A stretch of DNA of 64,000 bases from CAZALT01 sp964485515. Its GTDB lineage: Bacteria; Actinomycetota; Acidimicrobiia; Acidimicrobiales; Acidimicrobilacustridaceae. The stretch covers positions 38,568-102,567 of the forward strand of contig CAZALT010000001.1 of the NCBI GenBank assembly GCA_964485515.1, written 5' to 3'. A program made the position numbers and the translations under genes. This document shows, one piece after another, positions 58,635 to 64,000 of the stretch (positions are counted from its first letter, which is position 1; each line of letters opens with the position of its first letter). The notes below the pieces were generated by a model. It was not told the origin of the DNA, did no database searches, and saw only the letters and a list, made by a program, of their open reading frames with translations.

Positions 58635-58897
58635 CCGACGCCGCCCGGGTGCGAGGGACGAGGTGCGCCGTGGGCCAGCAGGGGCTCTGGGGGCCCCAGC
58701 CACTCGGCGGGGTTTGGGGCGTAGTCCCAGTGCGGGATTTGGGGCGCAGCTCCAGTGGGTGCAGGGGCCTTGCCCCGCCGTCGGACGAGGAGCTTGCTCC
58801 GACCCGACCGACCAGAGAGCGGCCAAGCCGCCCCTCCAGCGGACTCGGTGGAACGGAGCGAGGGAGCGAAGCGACCGATGCGCGTGACACCGAACCC
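58635..58897 (-). other. Structured 263-nt spacer between the AAA+ gene and its partner
   Basis: No gene. Contains two imperfect 25-nt direct repeats (tttggggcgtagtcccagtg at 58713 and tttggggcgcagctccagtg at 58738), the short hairpin ggggc/gcccc at 58764-58776, and ggagc/gctcc within gtcgga...tccgac at 58780-58803. Unusually long and structured for this compact window; it may carry a processing site, terminator or promoter. Confidence 0.5.
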
Positions 58898-59836
58898 TCA
58901 CACGGCCAGTTCGACGCCGAGGACTTCGCTGATCGTGCGGCGCACCTCGTCCTGCTCGGGAGGGTCGAGGTGCTGGGCCACCGCCCGGTAGAGCGTCGTG
59001 GCCCGACGGTCTTCCATGCCCTCGAACTGGGGCAGGAAGTAGGCGTAGAACACCTCGTAGAGCAGTCGTGACGGCGTGACGTCGTCCTTGGCCCGGCGGG
59101 CGGCGTACTTCGCCGCGTCGAGGTACACAGCTGGCCCCAGGTTCTGGAACCTTCGCAGCGGTAGCAGCTTGGTGACCACGTCGCCGCCGGGCCGCTGGAG
59201 CAGCGTCTCATAGGCGTGGTCGGACGGCGTTCCCACCTCGATGAACGCGAACCTCCGCATGAGCGCATACGACATGTCGAAGAGCAGGTTCTTGTCGAAG
59301 ACGTTCATCGTGGCGATGATCCGCCAGTTGGCGGGCACCCGGATGACGTCGGTCTTGGCCGGTGCTTCCACCCCGCTCGGCACCAGTGACAGGGGATCGG
59401 GTTGGCCCTTGCGCTTGAACGGCAGCACGACGGCTTGGCCGGACAGCACCGTGAAGAGCTGTCCGAACGCCCGGTCGAAGTTCGAGCGGTTGAGCTCGTC
59501 GATCACGAGCCAGCGACCGGACTCGATCGCCTCGACGAACAGCCCGGGGCGATAGATCAGTCCGTCAGGGGTCGGCTGGAGTCCGCCGATGGTCTCGAAG
59601 GTTGTCCACTCGCTCGTCGCCGTGGTCGGGAGGTAGCCCGTGCAGAACATGGCTTCGCGAGCGACGTCGGCCGCCAGGTACGCCAGGGTCGTCTTTCCCG
59701 TCCCGGGTGGCCCGGTGAAGATGACGTGCTTCGACGCGTCGACAGCGGCGACGAGCTGTTCGATGACGTGCTCGGGGAACAGCATGCCCGCTGCTTCCGC
59801 GGCGCGTGTGAGCTCTTCGGCGTTGAACTGGCGCAT
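58898..59836 (-). CDS. McrB/MoxR-like AAA+ ATPase
   Basis: 312 residues from ATG 59836. Walker A FTGPPGTGKTTLAYLAA (residues 40-56), Walker B RWLVIDELNRSNFDRAFGQLFTVLSGQ (109-134; NRxNxxxxFGxLFxxL is the McrB-type extension), and the sensor region ATMNVFDKNLLFDMSYALMRRFAF (MN-x-x-D, RRF as in McrB). The GTP-specific residues of McrB cannot be judged, so ATPase is the safer call. It has only a short N-terminus and no DNA-binding domain fused to it. It starts 20 nt after the Cys-rich gene. A ring-forming motor paired with the DUF2357-like protein is the inference. Confidence 0.8.
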   Translation of the reverse strand: MRQFNAEELTRAAEAAGMLFPEHVIEQLVAAVDASKHVIFTGPPGTGKTTLAYLAADVAREAMFCTGYLPTTATSEWTTFETIGGLQPTPDGLIYRPGLFVEAIESGRWLVIDELNRSNFDRAFGQLFTVLSGQAVVLPFKRKGQPDPLSLVPSGVEAPAKTDVIRVPANWRIIATMNVFDKNLLFDMSYALMRRFAFIEVGTPSDHAYETLLQRPGGDVVTKLLPLRRFQNLGPAVYLDAAKYAARRAKDDVTPSRLLYEVFYAYFLPQFEGMEDRRATTLYRAVAQHLDPPEQDEVRRTISEVLGVELAV

Positions 59837-59856
59837 GGTCCTTAACCTGTCGGCGC

Positions 59857-60576
59857 CTAACGCCGCGACTTGACCGCTGGATGCGGGAGAAGCTGTTCGT
59901 GGGGTGTGTCCTCGAAGTGCTCGACGAGCAACTCGTACGGCTCCTTGCCGACCATCGCGATGATCTCCTCGGAGAGGACCTCGTAGACCGACTGGTAGCC
60001 GTCGAACGCCTCGGGCGACTCGGTGCACCACCAGTGGAAGTCGTCCCCGCCCGGCCCCCAGTCTCGACGCTTCCACTCGCGGAGGATCCGGGTCATGTGC
60101 TCGTTGTCGTCGACGTGGTAGTCCTGGCGAAGCGGCGCCTGCCAGCACACGGTCGGCTTCCAGTCGACGATCGATTCGCCGCGTCGCAGGGCGGCCTGGT
60201 GGAAGGCGCAACCGGCGCCGTTGGCGAAGCCCGGTCGGTTCTGGAAGATGCAGGCTCCGTCGTGGGTGATCGTGACCCACTCGCCGTAGTCGTTCTTCTG
60301 GATGGCGCCGCCGAGCTCCTCAGCCACCGCCTTGTGCTGCCACTCGTCGGCGCTGAGCATGTCGATGTGGCGCTTGGTGTCCTTGCGGTCGGCCTTGTCG
60401 ATGAAGTGCGCGCCGTGGGTGCAGCAGCCGATCTCGAGCTCGGGAGCAGGGTGGTCGTCGATGCCCGGACAGCCACGGCCGAAGATGCACGACCAGTTCG
60501 ACCCGAGGAAGGTCAGGTCGAACATGAAGGTCTCGTCCTCGAAGTCGAAGGACAGCCACTGGTGGGTGTCGGACAT
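59857..60576 (-). CDS. Cys-rich metal- or iron-sulfur-binding-like protein, YkgJ/DUF3109-type
   Basis: 239 residues from ATG 60576. Cys positions cluster as in YkgJ/DUF3109-type proteins: CIFGRGCPGI, EIGCCTHGAHF, then GACIFQNRPGFANGAGCAFHQAA and PTVCWQAPL. The rest is rich in Trp, Asp and Glu. It begins the minus-strand module, and its ATG is only 22 nt from the divergent 69-residue gene. A TATCGT box lies 7 nt upstream, so a leaderless start is likely. Function unknown; a metal centre is inferred from the Cys pattern. Confidence 0.7.
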   Translation of the reverse strand: MSDTHQWLSFDFEDETFMFDLTFLGSNWSCIFGRGCPGIDDHPAPELEIGCCTHGAHFIDKADRKDTKRHIDMLSADEWQHKAVAEELGGAIQKNDYGEWVTITHDGACIFQNRPGFANGAGCAFHQAALRRGESIVDWKPTVCWQAPLRQDYHVDDNEHMTRILREWKRRDWGPGGDDFHWWCTESPEAFDGYQSVYEVLSEEIIAMVGKEPYELLVEHFEDTPHEQLLPHPAVKSRR

Positions 60577-60583
60577 CGGGCGA

Positions 60584-60593
60584 ACGATACTCT
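60584..60593. promoter_or_regulatory. Overlapping divergent -10 boxes
   Basis: Plus strand TACTCT (60588-60593), 5 nt before ATG 60599. Minus strand TATCGT (60589-60584), 7 nt before ATG 60576. The two boxes share 2 bp, and both genes would be leaderless. Confidence 0.55.
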
Positions 60594-60598
60594 CCGGC

Positions 60599-60808
60599 AT
60601 GGCCGGAGAATTCGACGACATCCGACTTCGCCTCGAGCAGATCTCCGAGGAGCTCACCGATCTGGCGATCCAACGCCTGCGCGAGTCGATCGATCAGGGC
60701 GGCACGGAGCTCCCGGTCGACGAGAAGCGACTCAACCGAGCGCGGCGCGCCGTCGAGAAGGCAGCGAACATCCTGCGCGAGCCCGACCACGACCACAACG
60801 ACTTCTGA
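60599..60808 (+). CDS. Small coiled-coil protein (69 aa)
   Basis: 69 residues, almost entirely helical with heptad character (FDDIRLRLEQISEELTDLAIQRLRESID ... NRARRAVEKAANIL). Charged, no Cys. It is divergent from the Cys-rich gene with only 22 nt between the two ATG codons. The frame is open from 60302, but the TACTCT box and the sensible N-terminus select 60599. No family recognised; size and composition resemble small regulatory or adaptor proteins. Confidence 0.6.
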   Translation: MAGEFDDIRLRLEQISEELTDLAIQRLRESIDQGGTELPVDEKRLNRARRAVEKAANILREPDHDHNDF

Positions 60809-60847
60809 CCGAACTGGGAGTCGGGGCCCGATGAGCGGCTCGGGTCG

Positions 60848-63199
60848 TCAGCGGGTGGAAGCGGCCACGCGCCCGTAGAGCGTGGTGCGCTGCTCGAGCG
60901 TGCGGCCCAGCGGCTCGACGAGGTCGCGGAAGTCGGCCTCTTCCATCAGCTGGCCGTGCTCGGCACCGGCCGCCCGCGAGATGTTCTCGTCCATGAGCGT
61001 GCCGCCGAGATCGTTGACCCCGGCCTGCAGCATCTGGCGCGAGCCGTCGACGCCCATCTTCACCCACGACACCTGGATGTTGTCGATGGCACCCTGATAG
61101 GCGATGCGCCCCACCGCGTGCATGAGCAGCGCCTCGCGGAACGTCGGGCCGCGGCGGGCTTTCTTCTGGAGGTAGATCGGCGCGGCCATGTGCACGAATG
61201 GCAGCGGGACGAACTCGGTGAAGCCGCCCGTCTCCTTCTGCAGGTCGCGGGTGCGCACCATGTGCCGAGCCCAGTGCACCGGAGCTTCGACCGACCCGAA
61301 CATGATGGTGACGTTGGACCGCAGGCCGACCGAGTGGGCTGTGCGGTGCGCGTCGAGCCACTCGTCGGTGTCGATCTTGTCAGGGCACAGGACGGCGCGG
61401 ATCTCGTCGTCGAGGATCTCCGCGGCCGTTCCCGGAAGGGTCCGCAGGCCAGCGTCCATGAGCCGGCGCAGGTAGTCGGCCAACGGTTCGCCGAGCCGCT
61501 TGGCCCCCTCGGTCACCTCGAGCGCGGTGAACCCGTGGACGTGGATGTCGGGTGCGGCTTGCTTCACCGCTCGGGTGACGTCGATGTAGTAGTCGCCGTC
61601 GAAGTTCGGATGGATGCCCCCCTGGAGGCACACCTCGGTGGCGCCGCGATCGGCTGCCTCCCGCACCCGCCCCGCGATGTCATCGAGGGTGAGGAGATAG
61701 GGCGTTCCCCGGAGGTTGAGCGACAGCGGGCCCTTGGAGAACCCGCAGAACTTGCACTTGAACGTGCACACGTTCGTGTAGTTGATGTTGCGGTTGTGCA
61801 CGAAGGTGACGGTGTCGCCGACGAAGTCGCGTCGCAGCTGATCGGCGACCTCGCACACGGCGGCGACCTCGCGACCCCGGGCGCCGAACAGCGTGACGAT
61901 CTCGTCGACGCCTGTCTGCTGTCCCAACGACACGCCGGCGAGCACCTCGCCGACGGCGCCCCCGGCGAGCGGGGTACCGGGCAGGATCGCCGCCGGGTGG
62001 CGAGGCGCCCCGCTGTACCAAGCGGTGGAACGAGCGCCGATGTGCAGCACCTCCACACCGTCGTCGACCTGCTCAGGGCTCGGAGCCTTGAGCCTCTGGA
62101 CGAACACCGCCCCCGGATCGTCGCGACCGAGGCTCTCGGCGTCGCTGCGGTCGAGCACCGCGAAGCGCAGCGCGGGGTCGAGCCATCGCTCGGGGTCCGC
62201 CGCGAACTCGGGGTAGATCGTCAGCCGTGGGGCCAGCTCGAAACCGTTCGCCTCGGTGACCGAACGGATCCGGTCGAGCGCCGGCCACGGCCGTTCCGGG
62301 TTCACGTGGTCGGCGGTGACGGGCGAGACGCCACCGAAGTCGTCGATGCCGGCGTCGACCAGCACGCCGAAGTCGTCCGACAGGTTCGGCGGCGCCTGGA
62401 TGTGCACCTCGGGCGGCAGGATCACCCGGGCAAGCGCGATCGCCTGGAGGAACTCGTCGGGGGGGCAGGGCGCGGCGCGGTGCATCGCCGTGCCGTCCTT
62501 GGGCAGGAAGTTCTGGACGATCACCTCTTGGACGTGACCGTGACGTTCGTGGCTCGCAGCGATGGCGGCCAGCGTGGCGATCCGGTCGTCGAGGCTCTCG
62601 CCGATGCCGACCAGCAGTCCGGTCGTGAACGGGATCTGCAGCTCGCCGGCCGCCTCCAACGTCGCGAGCCGACGGGCCGGGTCCTTGTCGGGAGCTCCCC
62701 GGTGACAGGCCAGATCGGGGTTGGTCGACTCGACCATCATCCCCTGAGACGGCGACACCGTCCGGAGCTTCGCCAGGTCGTCCAGGGACAGCGCGCCCGC
62801 GTTGGCGTGCGGCAGGAGCCCGGTCTCGTCGAGCACCAGCTGGCACATCGCGACGAGGTAGTCGACCGTCGAGCCGTAGCCGTTGGTGTCGAGCCAGGAG
62901 CGAGCCGCGGGGTAGCGGTCCTCGGGCTGCTCACCCAAGGTGAACAGGGCCTCGTGGCAGCCCGATCGGGCGCCGGCCCTGGCGATGGCCAGGACGTCAT
63001 CGGCGCTGAGGTACGGCGAGCCGAGCCGCGCCGGTGGCTGCGCGAACGTGCAGTAGCCGCACTTGTCGCGACACAGCATCGTGAGCGGGATGAAGACCTT
63101 GGGGGAGTAGGTGATGCGGGTCCCCGTGGCTCGATCCCGGACCTTGCGGGCCTGAGCGCGCAGCTCGTCGATCGGCACATCGCGCAACGCGTCGGTCAT
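60848..63199 (-). CDS. fbiC: FO synthase FbiC (CofG-CofH fusion)
   Basis: 783 residues from ATG 63199 (TAGGGT box 8 nt upstream). Two radical-SAM halves: the N-terminal CofG-like half has CRDKCGYCTF (CxxxCxxC) and the C-terminal CofH-like half has CTFKCKFCGFS. Both bind [4Fe-4S] and SAM. The enzyme condenses tyrosine with 5-amino-6-ribitylamino-uracil to give FO, the chromophore of coenzyme F420. Slightly shorter than mycobacterial FbiC. Downstream of the 6-phosphogluconolactonase gene on the same strand; F420-dependent glucose-6-phosphate chemistry is one plausible link. Confidence 0.96.
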   Translation of the reverse strand: MTDALRDVPIDELRAQARKVRDRATGTRITYSPKVFIPLTMLCRDKCGYCTFAQPPARLGSPYLSADDVLAIARAGARSGCHEALFTLGEQPEDRYPAARSWLDTNGYGSTVDYLVAMCQLVLDETGLLPHANAGALSLDDLAKLRTVSPSQGMMVESTNPDLACHRGAPDKDPARRLATLEAAGELQIPFTTGLLVGIGESLDDRIATLAAIAASHERHGHVQEVIVQNFLPKDGTAMHRAAPCPPDEFLQAIALARVILPPEVHIQAPPNLSDDFGVLVDAGIDDFGGVSPVTADHVNPERPWPALDRIRSVTEANGFELAPRLTIYPEFAADPERWLDPALRFAVLDRSDAESLGRDDPGAVFVQRLKAPSPEQVDDGVEVLHIGARSTAWYSGAPRHPAAILPGTPLAGGAVGEVLAGVSLGQQTGVDEIVTLFGARGREVAAVCEVADQLRRDFVGDTVTFVHNRNINYTNVCTFKCKFCGFSKGPLSLNLRGTPYLLTLDDIAGRVREAADRGATEVCLQGGIHPNFDGDYYIDVTRAVKQAAPDIHVHGFTALEVTEGAKRLGEPLADYLRRLMDAGLRTLPGTAAEILDDEIRAVLCPDKIDTDEWLDAHRTAHSVGLRSNVTIMFGSVEAPVHWARHMVRTRDLQKETGGFTEFVPLPFVHMAAPIYLQKKARRGPTFREALLMHAVGRIAYQGAIDNIQVSWVKMGVDGSRQMLQAGVNDLGGTLMDENISRAAGAEHGQLMEEADFRDLVEPLGRTLEQRTTLYGRVAASTR

Positions 63200-63299
63200 G
63201 GGGAGCGACCCTACCGGTCGGGAAGCGGTTCGGTGCGTGCTCGGGCGCCGCAGGCGAGCGCACCGAGCGAAGAGCGCCAGCACGACCAGGGCCGGGACG

Positions 63300-63980
63300 T
63301 CATGTGGGCTCCACGTCTCCCGCAGCAGCCGGATCGGCCAGCCAGACCAGGCGGTCAGACCGCACGTGGGAAGCCGGTGCGGTTGGGTCGTCGACGGCGA
63401 CACGGGCCAACGCGTCACGCTTCGATGACCCCGAGACCGTCACGAGCACGAGTCGTGACCGGGCGATGCCCGAGAAGGTCAGCGTCATCCTGGGGTGGGC
63501 GTTGGTGCCGAGGGGATCCTCGTTCATGGTGACGAGACGCCCAGGGTCGGCGTCGAGCGCATCGCTTCCCGGGAACAGCGACGCCGTGTGGCCGTCAGGT
63601 CCGAGGCCGAGGTGGACGACATCGAACTTGCCCAGCTCCCCCACGCGCAGCTGGTAGCCGTCCGCTCCGTCTTCGCACCGCATGGGATAGGTCGCGTTGG
63701 CCGCCCCGACCCGATCGAGCAGCGCGTGGCGGGCGAGCAGGTAGTTCGAATCGGGGTCGTCGAGGGGCACGCACCGCTCGTCGCCCCAGTAGACGTCGAC
63801 CTTCCACCAGTCGATCTGCGTGTCGGCGTCCGACGCGAGGCGTTCGTAGCAGAGGCGTGCGGTCTCGCCGCCCGACAGGGCGATGGCGAACCGGTCGTTG
63901 GGGCGGGAGTGGAACGCCTCGATCACCCGTTCCGCGAACTCCGCAGCGACGTCGTCGACGACGTGGAGCGAACCGTGCAC
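63300..63980 (-). CDS. pgl: 6-phosphogluconolactonase
   Basis: 226 residues from GTG 63980. Motifs IALSGGETARLCYERLA, WWKVDVYWGDERCVPLDDPDSNY, and LGLGPDGHTASLFPG are diagnostic of PGL in the oxidative pentose phosphate pathway, where it hydrolyses 6-phosphoglucono-lactone. The preceding gene ends 1 nt before its start, so an operon with glucose-6-phosphate dehydrogenase genes is likely, as is usual in actinobacteria. Confidence 0.94.
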   Translation of the reverse strand: MHGSLHVVDDVAAEFAERVIEAFHSRPNDRFAIALSGGETARLCYERLASDADTQIDWWKVDVYWGDERCVPLDDPDSNYLLARHALLDRVGAANATYPMRCEDGADGYQLRVGELGKFDVVHLGLGPDGHTASLFPGSDALDADPGRLVTMNEDPLGTNAHPRMTLTFSGIARSRLVLVTVSGSSKRDALARVAVDDPTAPASHVRSDRLVWLADPAAAGDVEPT

Positions 63981-63981
63981 G

Positions 63982-64000
63982 TCAGGCGAGGCTCTCGGCC
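63982..64000 (-). CDS. Last codons of an upstream gene (perhaps opcA)
   Basis: AESLA-stop can be read on the minus strand up to the TGA at 63982-63984, one nt before the pgl start. In actinobacteria this position is usually opcA, the glucose-6-phosphate dehydrogenase assembly factor, but five codons cannot prove it. Confidence 0.3.

Noticed and set aside
60956..63532. 858-codon open frame on the plus strand opposite fbiC
   Set aside because: A GC-rich shadow of fbiC: no family motifs, Asp/Arg/Val-rich composition, and the complementary strand is an unmistakable CofG-CofH protein.
1..64000. tRNA, rRNA, prophage or insertion sequence genes
   Set aside because: No GGTTCGAATCC-type tRNA arms in the spacers, no rRNA, and no transposase, integrase or phage structural genes recognised; absence is based on reading, not on a covariance search.

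Overview
The window is GC-rich DNA with dense, short-spaced genes and the gene content of an actinobacterium. It carries a four-gene conservon (sensor kinase, roadblock/LC7, DUF742, small GTPase), DUF2510, DUF2516 and DUF3151 proteins, a PIG-V mannosyltransferase, a fused FbiC for coenzyme F420, and leaderless start codons behind TANNNT boxes. My inference is the class Acidimicrobiia or a close relative. No 16S or tRNA gene is present to confirm this, and no phage, insertion sequence, integrase or CRISPR array was seen.

Layout. 1-7.3 kb: a truncated DUF2510 membrane protein and a DUF4388 protein on the minus strand, divergent from the conservon, whose kinase is preceded by an 11-codon upstream ORF; then a GT2 glycosyltransferase and a DUF2516 protein. 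7.4-12.1 kb: lon, a G-rich intergenic block, and a cytochrome P450 with a TetR gene behind it; the P450 promoter holds two palindromic operator-like sites. 12.3-25.5 kb: a long minus-strand run that reads acyltransferase-SGNH, UDP-galactopyranose-mutase-like flavoprotein, GT4, a giant AftD-like arabinosyltransferase, GT2, alpha/beta hydrolase, HAD phosphatase, quinone oxidoreductase. 25.7-33.5 kb: polyprenyl-phosphate-sugar-type GT-C transferases, a second acyltransferase-SGNH paralogue and a PIG-V transferase. Together 12-33 kb looks like a cell-envelope glycan locus. 33.7-36.2 kb: two small proteins, a cyclophilin, an AlkA-type DNA glycosylase and a TetR gene. 36.2-42.1 kb: an oligopeptide ABC transporter operon (A-B-C-D-F order on the minus strand). 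42.4-55.3 kb: a plus-strand housekeeping run (methyltransferase, FAD-dependent 2-hydroxyacid dehydrogenase, glycerophosphodiesterase, SirB1-like protein, pyruvate kinase, hydrolase, DUF3151, PLP decarboxylase, rhodanese, RNase D, RecQ) with one minus-strand PPOX/F420-type protein. 55.4-57.5 kb: a small Cys-rich protein and typA. 57.5-60.8 kb: a three-gene minus-strand module (Cys-rich metal-binding-like protein, McrB-like AAA+ ATPase, DUF2357/McrC-like protein without a visible nuclease motif), divergent from a 69-residue protein. 60.8-64 kb: fbiC, 6-phosphogluconolactonase and the last codons of an upstream gene.

Two structural themes cut across the window. First, many genes start 5-9 nt after a TANNNT box with no Shine-Dalgarno, which suggests widespread leaderless transcripts and helped to choose starts. 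Second, a 27-bp tandem repeat encoding RE(S/V)RPSG(A/G)E is translated in the same frame inside two unrelated proteins (Lon and a HAD phosphatase). The copy in the HAD gene broke the assembly (100 N at 13376-13475). The best candidates for something undescribed are the 57.5-60.6 kb AAA+ module, the translated 27-bp repeat family and the AftD-like locus.
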